Shown here piece by piece: positions 1-16,100 of a DNA stretch of 64,000 bases (its first letter is position 1; every line of letters begins with the position of its first letter). Source of the stretch: Hydractinia symbiolongicarpus (lineage: Eukaryota; Cnidaria; Hydrozoa; Anthoathecata; Hydractiniidae); NCBI RefSeq assembly GCF_029227915.1, contig NC_079888.1, positions 11,019,001 through 11,083,000 on the forward strand, read 5' to 3'. The translations under genes were made by a program, and so were the position numbers. The notes under the pieces were generated by a model. It had not been told where the DNA came from and made no database searches. It saw only the letters and a program-made list of their open reading frames with translations.

Positions 1-179
1 AAAACGCATGTTCGATTTTGATACTTTTCGAATTCAAGATCGTTCGATTTTAAAAATTTGTAAGTACACAAAACAAATTCGAATCATTGTTTTGTGTGCT
101 ATGAAAATGTTTTTTATTTGTTTATGTTTTTATGTTGCCATTTTTATAATGGCTTCCAAAACCAAAAATTTCTCAAAAA

Positions 180-942
180 TTTGACGAAAGATGGAATTTT
201 CCGCACGCTTTAGAAGCAATAGACGGGAAGCATGTGAGGATTCAAAAATTCAAAAATGGTGGCTCATTTTACTATAACTATAAACATCATCATTCCATTA
301 TTTTAATGGCAATTGCAGGTCTTGAATATGAATGTTTATATGCCAATGTTGGATCTAATGGAAGGGTAAATGATTCAGGTGTATGGAACAAAACATCCCT
401 ACTTCAAGGCATAGAAGATGGCACTTTTACTCTTCCAAAGGACGCGAAATTGCCTAATGGTGAAGAAGCCCCTTATGTTTTTCTTGGAGATGACGCCTTT
501 GCTTTGAAAAGTTTATGATGAAGCCGTTTCCTCAACAAGGATTAAATGGCGAGAAGAAAATCTACAATTATAGACACAGTAGGGCGCGAAGAATATCGGA
601 AAACCTCTTTGGTATTTTGGCCAATAGGTGGAGAGTCTTTTTCACTATTATTAATTTAGATCCGAAATATGTCGAAGATGTCATTTTACCGCGCTTATTC
701 CTCACAATATGCTTCTGAAAAGCCTGAATTCAAATAAGGTTTACCGTCCACCCTGTTTTGCGGACACTGTTTTTGAAAATGGAGAAGTCGTAGAAGGAGA
801 ATGGCGAGAAAATGAGGAATCACTCGCCGTTGCAAGTCCCAGAAACAGGGCATAATGCATCTATGAGTGCAAAGTCAGAGAAACATTCATGGAGTACTTT
901 GTTAATGATGGGGCAGTGGAATGGCAGTGGAAATTTTGTTAA
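180..942 (+). pseudogene. PIF/Harbinger transposase pseudogene
   Basis: DDE-type transposase of the PIF/Harbinger family (DDE_Tnp_4 fold), the enzyme that would excise and insert the element. The frame runs through WNFPHALEAIDGKHVRIQ near 190-245, with the first catalytic Asp in AIDGKH. The second region, GDDAFAL, lies at about 490-510. The typical YNYRHSRARRISENLFGILA stretch is at about 555-620. A one-base loss at about 512 shifts the frame after GDDAFALKSL. Further frame breaks occur at about 690 and 850, so the protein is not made. A C-terminal stretch can be followed, out of frame, to a stop at 940-942. No N-terminal exon was found to the left. The opposite-strand MADF gene downstream gives the convergent two-gene layout of this superfamily. 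Family call is strong; exact ends are uncertain. Confidence 0.8.
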
Positions 943-1017
943 TTTAAAGAACATACTAATTTTGATGTGTTTCAGTGTTTTTGCTTTGTTTCTTTTATTC
1001 TTTTATACTTTATTTGA

Positions 1018-1825
1018 CTAATAAAATGGGTGAGGGCGGCCTACACTCTGCGAAGCATCTTCTGCCATTTTGATATCAAACAAAACATCTGAAATGCGTT
1101 TTTCGGCTAATCTTCTGTCACTTTTATTCAATTGTGACAGTTTTTCGTCAACGTAAACAGCAAACGCGGACATTTTAGGCTTTGGCGATTCTTCATCGGG
1201 AGCTGTTTTCTTTGAATTACTCGATTTACTTTCAAAGTACACTTTGAAAGTAAATCGAGTTTCTTTTCAGCAAGTGCCTTCTTTTTATTTTGCGGTGAGG
1301 TAATATCATTTCCATTTTCACAATCGACTTTCTTCGAATACATTCTCTTCAGAGTGTCTCTGCTTTTCGAAGCACGAATGACCGGTACTAAGAACGCTAG
1401 CTTTTGGTAGTGTAACCAATTGCTGACATAGAGCTCTCCGCCCTCTGACGACTTTTTGTGCTTCTTTCCTTAGAAAGCTCTTTTCCCAACTGTGTTCTCA
1501 GACTGTTTATCTTTGTCTTTACTGAATCGACAGTGGTATTCAAAGACATTGCCATTTCTGAGTATGCTAATCCCTTTGAATCACGATTTGTTTAATTCTT
1601 ATGGAAAATATCCCACAAACAAGGGTTGACTTCAAGCAATTCGATGAGTTCGGAAGTTTCTTCATCTGTCCAATCTTTAGCGGCCTTGGCTTTATCATCA
1701 ACTTTTAGCTTTAGTTCTTTTTTGTTTTTAGCAGCCGTTTTCTTCTTCTCTTTTTTTTTTGGCAAACAAATCGCCATTTTTGATCTCTGTTTCACTTTCT
1801 GACGTTGCCATTTTGTCTTGTTCAA
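1018..1825 (-). pseudogene. Harbinger-associated MADF/SANT-like DNA-binding protein, broken
   Basis: Companion DNA-binding gene of the Harbinger element, convergent with the transposase. Read from 1825 leftward, a Lys-rich N-terminus is followed by WTDEETSELIELLEVNP, the start of a MADF/Myb-SANT-like domain. This continues in other frames with LAYSEMAMSLNTTVDSVK (about 1520-1580). The C-terminal part, SAFAVYVDEKLSQLNKSDRR (about 1110-1170), resembles the conserved tail of such proteins. The gene is split over at least three frames with internal stops, and a small hairpin at 1219-1260 sits inside it. In the family this protein helps the transposase bind element ends. Here it is a remnant. Confidence 0.65.
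1219..1260. repeat. Perfect short hairpin (20-bp arms, 2-bp spacer)
   Basis: Bases 1219-1238 are exactly reverse-complemented at 1241-1260 with only AC between them. It lies inside the MADF pseudogene and coincides with a frame change, as expected of a local template-switch inverted duplication. Confidence 0.85.
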
Positions 1826-1976
1826 CGTTCAATGAATGACCGAATGAGCATATTTCTTTTGTTTTGGAATATCAAAAGCAGTATTCGAATGTCAAAAATG
1901 TTCGAAAGACGTTCGAAACGTTCGAAAGACCCTCCACTGTTGATGTTTTTTTGCAGTCATCGCGGTTATTAAAAAT

Positions 1977-2226
1977 GACTGTTTGATGAAATTCGACTCA
2001 AATGCGTCAAAGAGCCATCAAACAGCAAAACTCGGTTTGATGAACCCATTTTATTTGATGAAAAGTTTGATCGCGATGAAACACCATCAAACTCAATTTT
2101 TTTTCTTTTTTTCTCATTTTTTCGAAAAAATCGTGTTTGATGGTTCAACTGAAATGCATCAAAATTTTCATCGAATTCACTAGTTTGATGGAGTTTGATG
2201 AAAAGTTTGACGCATTTGCGCACACC
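1977..2226. repeat. MITE-like repeat rich in TTTGATG/CATCAAA
   Basis: A roughly 250-bp stretch holds many copies of TTTGATG and its complement CATCAAA. Near its two ends are inverted copies of CAAATGCGTCAAA (left at about 1999, right complement at about 2205-2218). This fits a small non-autonomous DNA element with subterminal repeats. The family is not recognised. Confidence 0.5.
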
Positions 2227-2353
2227 TTAACCGGATTTTTGTATCAGTCAGGTAATAAACTCCTATATAACACCAGGATTGTTCTTCAAGAAAGTCCTTC
2301 AATTCCTCTAAAGACTGATATTTTATTTTGTTCTTACAAGGTCTCGTATCCGA

Positions 2354-5300
2354 ATGATACCAGAATCTGAAGTTTGTAAAGCTGTTATCACAAACAGTCT
2401 GGAAAAATACTGCAATCCTAGCTTTAGCAGCAGTCTGGATGTGAGTTCCCGCACGGTTGAAAACAATAGCCCGGGTTCACATGGTAACCCGGACGTAAGA
2501 AAAAAACTAATTCCGGTAACAGTTAAAGGTAGGGACTGATTTTATCAATAATATAGTTATGTGCGGAAACGTAATCGAAAACGCTATTATAACGCCACCT
2601 ATAAATCATTGCAATTACCTTCGTCCAAGTAAATTTTATTACTTCATATTAACACGCGGCCAAAGATGCATAAAAGAGCGATTCGGATAATGTGCACGAC
2701 CTGTGCGATTTTTACGGGCTATTTAGGTTGAATTCATGCTGTTTAGAATAGAAAAAAATATTTAGAGGGGGTTGATGGCGTGGGGATGATTTTGATACGG
2801 TTGGTGTTTTCCCTTCGTTCGTTCTGTTAAAAAGGACGAAAACCTTGATTATAAAAACGGCAGTAATAGTTTTGCACTTCATACAGCGAAAAAAACGTGA
2901 TTAAACTAAAGCTCAAATTGATTGTTACGCTGGCCTGACTGCTCAAGACACCACGTGAATTTCTCCCATTAGGAAGACCACAAACAATGACTAAGCAAGC
3001 CTCGACCTAAATTTTGGTGTTGCTTATAAAAAAGCAGCTATTCTTTTCCTAAATCTATTTTTAAAAAGACATGGATGGTTCAAATTATTAAGAACGTTTT
3101 GAGCTTCAATAAAAAAAACGGTCAACCTCGTTTTTATGAATTTTTGTCAAATGAACTTCTGTGCACTTAGTCACTTTATATGACTTCAATCCTATCTTGT
3201 TTTCAGGAGAAGAAAAGAAATCTTACGATGTGAAAGTTATATTTAAAGATGGGATAAGTAACAAGAATGGAAAGAAAATTCTGAAGGGTGTGCTTGGAAA
3301 AAAAGAATATACTTTGACAAGTAACGAAAGATTCACTTTAGTTCATATGTCAAAAAGGAAAGATGCAAAATCCGTCTCATATGCGCTGAGCAAAGACAGA
3401 AGAATAAAGAAAGCGTTTTTTGTTGAGGCGTCCGATGATGAGAAAGGTTGCACTGATTTGAGTAATAGAGATATTGTGAAGGCGGCCAATTTTGTGAAAA
3501 GTTGCACTGATTTGCGTAATGCAGGTATTGTAAAGGCGTCCAATGTTGGGAAAAGTTGGACTGACTTGCGTAATGCAGGTTTGTGTGATGTTTATTATTT
3601 CTTGATTAGCCTGTCTTGTGAATGTCGAAGCATATTGCTAGGACATTTTTTTCCTCACTTCCTTTGATGGGCTTCAGAAAAAGAGTGTTCAAACATAGAT
3701 CCTAGCATTATTCAATGACTCCACATTTAGCATATAAATTAGGTGTGTGTTTCATTTTTAGGTGTTAAAAAAAATGATGAACAGCATCGGACGGCGCAAA
3801 ACAAAGTTGACCACCTTTGGAAGCAAATAATTCAACAAGTGGACGATGCTTCGGCGCAACACGAGCAAAAGTTGGAACAGGCAAAAGAAGAGTTACGGCA
3901 AGTAGAGGAGAGAAAGAAAATGAATAACCAAACACTTGATCAACTAACGTCTACGTTACAGCTAGTTACTGCAAAAGAAAAAGTTGTTAAGGAGCTAACT
4001 GATCAAAAGTTAGAATTTTTTGATAACGTTAAAATGATTCAAGATGTGTTTCTTCGCGTACCCGAACCTGTCACAAAGTTAAAACAATTGCAAGAATTGG
4101 CCTTGAATGTCAGCCTAGAGTGTCAACGCTTAAATGCGGCGTTACCTATCTATTCTAAAAGATCCGAAATCATTAGAAATATAAGCAATCATCAAGTGAC
4201 GATTCTAACGGCCGAAACCGGGTCGGGTAAAAGCACACAAGTTGTGCAGTACCTTTACCAAGTTGGCTACGCTACAAGTGGCGTGATTGTGTGCACACAA
4301 CCTCGCAAAGTGGCGGCGTTAAGCTTGGCTAAACGTGTTGCAGACGAAATGAAAACAAACGTTGGAGAAAGGGTTGGCTACTCTGTTGGCACGAGTAAAA
4401 AGAAAGGACAGACAACTTCCATCCTGTTTATGACGGATCAGGTATTACTCAATGAATGTCTTAGAGATCGCAGACTTACGAAGTACAAATGTATTGTTAT
4501 TGATGAAGCACATGAACGAAGTATCGCCACAGACCTCTTACTTGCAATGATCAAACAAGCGTTAAAGGAAAGACCGGAGTTGCGATTAATCATTTCGTCA
4601 GCCACCATAGATCCTACCGTTTTTGAGCATTACTTTCAAGGGATGGCTTCGAGAATTCACGTAGCAGGCCGCACGTTTCCGGTTGGGGTTTATTGGGAGC
4701 AGGTGAACAAACGACATAGCTATTTGGAGGCGGCCGTAGAGAAAGCGAAGCAGGTCCACCAGGAGGAGCACGCTGGTGATATACTTGTGTTTTTAACAAC
4801 ACCATTGGAAACTGAGAAAGCACAAGAGAGACTGAGCAACGATCGAAATTTACAAAATAAAACTTCCTGTTTGGTGCTACATGGAAGACTGAAGCAAGAA
4901 GAACAACAACTGGTCTTCGATCCAGCCCCGGATGGCAAACGAAAAATTGTGTTTGCAACAAACAGTGCTGAGACATCTATAACCATTCCTGGTATTCGTT
5001 ACGTAATAGACACCGGCATGGTCAAAGAGAAGCATTTCGATGCGAAGAAAAATTCAAGTTCTTTAAGAATTGGCCCAATCTCGAAAAGTTCTGCTGAACA
5101 GAGGATGGGACGCGCAGGGCGTACCCAGGAAGGTAAATGCTACAGACTGTACACTGAGGATGAATTCGATGAGATGGAAGATATAATGCTACCAGAAATC
5201 CTGCGAGAAAATCTCGGTCTAGCATTGTTGAAGTTATTTCAATTTGGTGTGGAAGATCCTCTGCATTACGACTTTGTTGAATCGCCGCCCAAACACGCCC

Positions 5301-8300
5301 TAGAGTCGGCTTTGAAGGAACTGATAAAGTTAGATGCCGTGAGAGGTAATTGCTTGACAGAAACGGGGGAAAAAATGGCTGCCCTTTCCATCGAACCAAA
5401 GTTAGCTAAGTTTGTCACGTTGGGTATCGAAGGCGATTTCCCGTTGGAAGCAGTGATCATCGCAGCCATTTGTTCCGTGGGTGGTAATGTTTTCTTTCGT
5501 GCTGGATCTGACGAGGAGAAACAGATTGCTGATCGCTTGAAGACGAGGTTCTGCAGCAGTTTCGGTGACGTTTTAACCTTGTTGGAAGTGTATAAAGAAT
5601 GGTTAAGTATAGACGATCGCAGCAAAAATAAATGGTGTACGACGAACAGTATGAACGCAAAAACATTACGTTTTACTCGTGAACTAGTCAACGAGATGAG
5701 AAGCAGCCTGAGCAAACTTTGTGACATCAAGTTTGGCGATGATTTTAACGATATGTCTCTCGTAAGTAAAAAGGTGCCGAAAATGCTGTTTCGATGTTTC
5801 AAGAGAAATCTTGCCTATTATTCTGGTCATCAGCGAGGAGGATACTATCGGTTAGGTGATACCGAGGAACCCTACTTTATACATCCTTCGTCTGCCTTGT
5901 CCTTCTTGACAATGACACCGGGTTGGGTGTTATTCGAGGAGGTTTTGACCACGTCTCGCCCCTACCTGCTCAACGTGACTGCTATTCCAGAGGAAATTAG
6001 TAATAGTCTTGTGGGACGTGACGAAGAGAGCGTAGTTACCGCTGTGTGTCGGAAAATAGTCGGGAAAGAAACAGCTATGCGGTTAGGACTTGGCAGGTAC
6101 AATGGTAGACTGGAAGTGAGTATGCAGAAATTACTTCATCAAAAAGTTTTTATCGATCTGGACGAGAACATTGGAGAAGCGACGCTATACACTGTTCGAT
6201 CTATTGCTAACGAAGCTATTGAACGCTTCGACGAAGCCATCAGTAAGGAGATGAAACGTGGACGAATTAAAATAATGGAGGTACCAATTAGCGATGGGAA
6301 CCCTTACAGTTTAATCATCGGAGAAGGCGGACAGTCCAAAAACTTGCTGTCACAAGCCGAATACACATCTGTTTTATTTGGAAATGTAAAAATAAAAGGC
6401 GAAAATCAAGTCAAAACTGTCGAAAAGATTTTCGCTAGATTCGGTGAGGTATCTGACGTAATAAAATTTAAGGACGGCTCCTTTTTATGGGGTAAGATAG
6501 TTTTTACACGGCCCACAGATGCACAAGACGCTGTATGCAACAAGGCAGCGTTGGATGACTTAGAAAAGATGGACACCGATAAAAGAATTGAGGTGAAACC
6601 TGACCTGAAAAATAAACTACAGGCGGTGACTTCTCAAGCCCTAAAAATACGAGCTAATTGGACACGAAGACAGGGTAAAGGGTATGGTTTTCTTTCATTT
6701 GACAATGACGAGCATAGAAGAGATTTACTTAGACATCGTTCTCTACTTGTTGGGAATACGTTGTACCGTTTTAAGGGGAGTAATAAAAATCTCAATGAAG
6801 TTCATGTAACTGGGATCGATCGTTTTTACAGTAATGATCAAGTCAAATCTGCTATCGCAGGTTATTTACCCAATGTTAAAATCACTAAATGTGTGATTCC
6901 TAGACAGGAGAGTGAGATCGAAACACCTGAGGTTATTTCCGCGCTGCAGAGGCAGTTAACAATGAAAATCAAACAAGCTTTGGATATGGAGGATAGTGGA
7001 AAAGAAGCTTTAAAAGTCACGGTGTTACCTACAAAGAACCAGAAGGACTATGATTTCAGAAGTCTGCTGTGCTTTCAAAAGGTCACCACAGGCCAGAAGT
7101 TACTCCGCACCAATATAACCATGGGACAGGCCATGGTTCGCTTTACTCCTGAACTTCAAAGCACTGTATGCATCAAAGAACGCATGTACCGCTTGTTTCA
7201 AGAGGATATTAAAACATTCCAAATGAATGCCGAAGGTTATGAAGTTAAAATTGCAGAAAAAACAGTCCGTCGTGAAAAGTTTTTTGAAATTGCGATCTCT
7301 TCGAAAGATATGGAAAACCTCTCTGTGGCACGCCAGCGGCTTTATGATACTACTCGTGGTATAAATATGCAATGTACGGAAGGATTGTTCCGGTTTTACT
7401 TGACACCGATGGGTCGTCAATTTATCGATGATGTCAAAAAGAGTATCGACTGCATTATCGAGATTGATCGACGAAGCAAATGTATAATTGGCTACGTTCG
7501 AAAAGATTTTTCCGAGGGATTCCAGTCGTTGTTCGAGAAGCAGAAGGCAAATGTTAATAAAGACGAAGAAATTTTTACTATATATTTGACCAAGGAAAAA
7601 TATCCGAGAGGTTTTATTAAGCGCTTGCTTGAGAAGTTCGGTGTGGACTTCAAGCAGCTTTATGACAAATCGAAAGCGAATTATATTGAAATGAATTTTC
7701 TGAGACATACCTTAGAAATTTTCGGCAAACAGAGAAGCATCGACATTTGCAGCGACATGATACAGAAACTTGTTTCGGAAGTAAGCGAGGCAAACATAGT
7801 GGTAGACGAGACGAAAACATGTCCGATATGTTTCGACAGCTTGAGCTCAAGGAGTCACCAACTGGAAAGCTGTGGTCACTCTTACTGTAAAGAATGCATT
7901 GCCAACATGTGTAAGCACGCAGTAAAGAATAACAACCTACCTATCGGTTGCGCTGCTGAAGATGGGTGTGATGATCTTGTCAGTATTGCTGACATCAGCA
8001 AATTTGTCGAGACGAAAGTTCTCGTCGCAGCCGCGCTGGATAAAATGATCGTAGATAATAAAAGCGAATATGCTTATTGTGTTACACCGAACTGCTGTAT
8101 GATCTACAGGAAAAGCGAAATACCTGACGAAGAACCATTTCAATGTCCCATTTGCCAACAGCTTATTTGTACATTTTGTTCCGTTGAATATCACACAAAT
8201 ATATCCTGTGCAAAACACAAAAGAGGAGGAGAGGAGGATGACGATAGTATTCAAATATGGCTGTCGGAGCCTGGTAAGGATAGAGGCATTTGTCCGAAAT

Positions 8301-8458
8301 GTACGGCTCCGATTGAAAGATACGATGGTTGTCTACATATCACGTGTTCTAAATGTAAAAAACACGTGTGTTGGAGATGCAAGAAAGCATACTTTGATCG
8401 TGCAGAGCATTGCTACGATCATATTTGCAACTGTTCAGGAATTCTTAATAACTCGTGA
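2354..8458 (+). CDS. DEAH/RHA-type RNA helicase fused to an RBR (RING-IBR-RING) E3 ubiquitin ligase
   Basis: Three exons join in phase: 2354-2528 (possibly starting at acceptor 2340), 3207-3578 and 3762-8458. They give 1,748 codons including the stop. Donors are AAAG|GTAGGG and GCAG|GTTTGT; acceptors are TTTTCAG and TTTTTAG. Numbering from the Met at 2354, a coiled-coil-like Gln/Glu-rich segment (about 190-270) precedes the helicase. Motif I is AETGSGKST (333-341, Lys339), motif II DEAH (430-433), motif III SAT (462-464) and motif VI QRMGRAGR (629-636). HA2-like and RRM-like regions follow. The C-terminus has RING1 from Cys1536, IBR from about 1622, and RING2 from Cys1693 with catalytic-type Cys1706 in DGCLHITC. 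The architecture matches plant DEAH11/DEAH12 and related invertebrate proteins. Known RBR ligases pass ubiquitin through that Cys; coupling to RNA binding or unwinding is inferred. An upstream exon cannot be excluded. Confidence 0.88.
3446..3578 (+). repeat. 54-bp in-frame tandem repeat in the helicase-RBR N-terminal region
   Basis: Two and a half copies of an 18-residue unit, seen as CTDLRNAGIVKASNVGKS in copy 2, repeat at 54-bp spacing (phase points 3447, 3501, 3555). The last copy is cut by the exon's splice donor at 3578/3579. Copy 2 carries the same CAG|GT sequence at 3524/3525. Confidence 0.85.
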
Positions 8459-8489
8459 TATTCAGATTATAAAGTGATAAAAGAACTGA

Positions 8490-8660
8490 AATGACGGCGG
8501 GTTTTGGTGCTTCATGCATGACGATGGACTGTGGCGATGAGGGCAGGTTTTGGTGCTTCATGCATGACGATGGACTGTGGCGATGAGGGCAGGTTTTGGT
8601 GCTTCATGCACGACGATGAACTGTGACGATAAAAGGCGGATTATGGTGCTTTATGCACAT
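8490..8660 (+). repeat. 46-bp tandem repeat, about 3.7 copies
   Basis: Units containing GTTTTGGTGCTTCATGC recur at 8501, 8547, 8593 and (diverged) 8639, an exact 46-bp period. The array starts about 30 bp after the helicase-RBR stop codon, so it probably lies in the 3' UTR. Copies 1 and 2 are almost identical, which suggests recent expansion. Confidence 0.9.
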
Positions 8661-12755
<4,095 letters not shown>

Positions 12756-13129
12756 GCCATGTTCTTTATACCTAGCTAAGTCTCCAGTTTATATTTAAGT
12801 GACTAGCTATTAGCTGCTGTAGCTAGCTAATGCTAGCTTTAAACTAAAGATTCCCAGTATATATATATTCCCGCAAAACACATCAAACGTTATTAACCCT
12901 GAAAATTTTAAACATTTTCCTGGGTTTTTTTTATTTTGCGAAGTTCTTTTCCTCCAAATATTCTGAAGATAAAGTTCAGAAATTACTTATTTTTAAAATG
13001 TAAATTTAATTTGTTTCAAATTGTGGGCAAAAACCTTAATCAGCATGCTAAAAGAACTGACTTTTCTTAATTTAGAATTACTAAACACAACCATTTTCTT
13101 ACAATTAGTGTAAACTTTTGTGTGTATGG

Positions 13130-16100
13130 TTCCGTGCTTAGCTCTCGTTGAGGTCGGCCGTATCTAAAACGCTCCGGTCTTGGCGCTCTAAGTCGAAGAA
13201 AGAAAAAAGAAGACTAAAGCTTGAAGAGCTCCTGCTTTGACAGCTAAGTCCTTTTTGATTTATTATATATTGTACTGCCTTTTTTTACTTCATTTATATC
13301 TTTTCATTTCTTTAATTTGTTGTTTTGTAAGTTTTTAAATTATTGTTTTTGTTAATAAATTGTTTTTATCCCAGTCAGTTTTTTATCCATCTATCATCTA
13401 ATATGGTAGCTTTGCTGTGTTGTGGGTTCCTGCTGCTCCTTCTGTGTAACATCGTAAGGAAATGGGCTTGCCTTAGATCCTTCAAACATAGTTTTGGAAG
13501 AGCACATAACCGTAGAATGATCTCTCTACGACTTAAAAATAACTTTACTCAGGTAGGAAACCCCACATTTACGCTAAAACTGATTTTTGTGTTCGTTGTA
13601 TTTTTGAGCAATACAAAACCTTCGTTCAAAAGTAGCTCACCCAACAACAACGAAATGAGTCGACTAGATAGGAGTTTCTTTTCTATCTCTTCACTTGATG
13701 CCTGCAATAGAGTTTCTGAAAGCCAGCTCACTCTCCAATTAAAATTAATGGCTTTATCAAAACTTAAGCCAAGCAGGCACAAGTATTTCTATTTTTTAAT
13801 CCTCTTGTCAGGGGACATCTGCCTCAACCCAGGTCCTGTTAAGTATCCCTGTTCTTCATGCTTAAAACCTGTGGCAAAAACACACAAAGCACTTTCTTGT
13901 GACAAGTGTGGATTATGGGCTCATAAAAAATGTGAGCGTATTTCTGATAAAAAATATCAACAATTTATGAAGACTCCTGAAGATAAACTGTTTTTCGTTT
14001 GCAGTCCCTGTCTTTCTTGTAATTTGCCCTTTGCTAATGAGGAGTCATTTGGTGACGAAATCCCGGACAACATCAATATTACTATTGATGAAAACTTTGA
14101 TTTTGAGGCAATCAGAAATGGGAAGGGCTTAAAAATGGCCCATCTCAACATTAATGGTCTGTCATCCAAACTAGACTATGTTAAACTTCTGCTACATCAA
14201 ACAAAACTTGATGTATTCTCCATCTGTGAAACCAAAATTGATGACACCATCACTGACAATGACGTTAAAATTGATGGCTATGTTTGTTATAGGAATGATC
14301 GGAATAGACGAGGTGGGGGTGTTCTAATTTTTGTTAATGAAAACTTGGATAGCCACCTTTTGAAACACCTTTACTTCTAAAATGTTGAATCACTATGGGT
14401 GAAAGTGTGCCTGAAAAAAACTAAACCTATTTACGTGTGTGGGGTTTACAGGCCACCTGGAGGTAGTGATTTGCAGAGTACCGAAAACCTGTGTACTCAT
14501 TTTAAACAGTGTTTTAACAAGCTCCCAAAAGAAAAAGAAATTTTTATCTTGGGAGATTTTAACTGTAACATGCTTTCAAAATATGCTCTTTCCTCCAAAA
14601 TAAAGGAATTATGCTCCACTCTTTTCCTAAAACAACATATTACGGAGCCAACTCGTGTTACTGAAAATAGTAGCACTCTTATAGACTTGATACTTTCTAA
14701 CAGTTCTTGTATTTCTAAAACTGGTGTCATGGATTTAGGCATCAGTGATCACAATTTAGTTTATGTGATCAGAAAATTCAAAAGGCCAAAATTTGAACCT
14801 AAAACATGCAAGGTTCGTAGCTACAAGAACTTCAGTAAAGAGGCTTTTCTGAAGGACCTCAGGAATTTAGACTGGTCATATTTTAATAATTATGATGACC
14901 TTGATGAAGCATGTGAGAAACTGAATAAAAATGTTAAAACAGTGGCTGACAAACATGCCCCTTTCAAAACACATAGATTTTCTGGCCGTGTTGAGGCATG
15001 GGTCACTGATGAATTAATAATAGCCATCAAAGAAAGAGACTTCTTGAAACGGAAAGCATCAAAAACAAAATCCATCATAGACTGGGAAGCTTTCAAACAA
15101 AAAAGGAACCAGGTAATAGGTCTCAAAAATCGACTCAAAAACGAGTACTATAATGACGTTTTGCAGGACTTTCAAAAACGGCCAAAACAACTTTGGAAAA
15201 CCCTAAAAAAACTGGTTCCTGATAAGTCAGGCAATACTACCTCCATAAAACGAGTAGTCCAAAACGATGGTACAGAAACTTCTCACCCAAAAGAAATTTC
15301 CAACACATTCAATTCATTTTTTGTCAGTGTTGGTGCCAAACTAGCCTCTAAATTTTCTTCTGACACTACTAATGTTAATCCACCTGTTAGCGGACACGAT
15401 TTTCGGTGGGCTCTTATTGAGACCAAAAGTGTCGAAAAAATAATTAGTTCACTAAAACTTAATAAAGCTACAGGCTTGGACGGAATTGGTTCACGACTGC
15501 TAAAAGCAGGTTCGTCAGTTTTAAGTATTTATTTATCAAGTCTTTTCAACAAATCTTTATTTACTGGTTATGTACCTAAATGTTGGAAGACTAAAAGGGT
15601 CTCGCCTATTTTTAAAAGTGGCAATAAAACAGATCCTACTAATTATCGGCCTATCTCCATTTTGCCAATTCCTATGAAAATTTTTGAAAAGTTAGTGCAT
15701 GAGCAAATGTCTCATTTTATTTCTGAGCACAACTTCCTGAATGACAGACAGTCCGGATTTCGAAAACTCTTTTCCACAGAAACTGCAGTAGTCGATGTCT
15801 CTGATTTTATTCTTACTGAGCTCGACCAACATAACTTTGTTTGTGCTGTGCTCATTGACCTTAAAAAAGCTTTTGACACTGTTGATCATAAAATTTTGTT
15901 AAAAAAACTATGGTGTTTTGGCATCAGAGATGCTGCCTTTGACTGGTTCGAGTCCTACTTAACGGGCCGAATGCAGCTGACTCTTATAAACGACACAGGA
16001 TCAGATCTGCTTCATGAAGACGCTTTTGGGGTGCCGCAGGGATCTGTGTTGGGGCCCCTGCTCTTTCTTTTGTATATTGATGACTTAAAATCTGTCATCA

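Noticed and set aside
4614-5802. Opposite-strand frames of 88-178 codons
   Set aside because: Shadow frames of the strongly supported helicase exon.
7100-8254. Opposite-strand and alternative frames over the RBR region
   Set aside because: Shadows of the real frame with no domain content.
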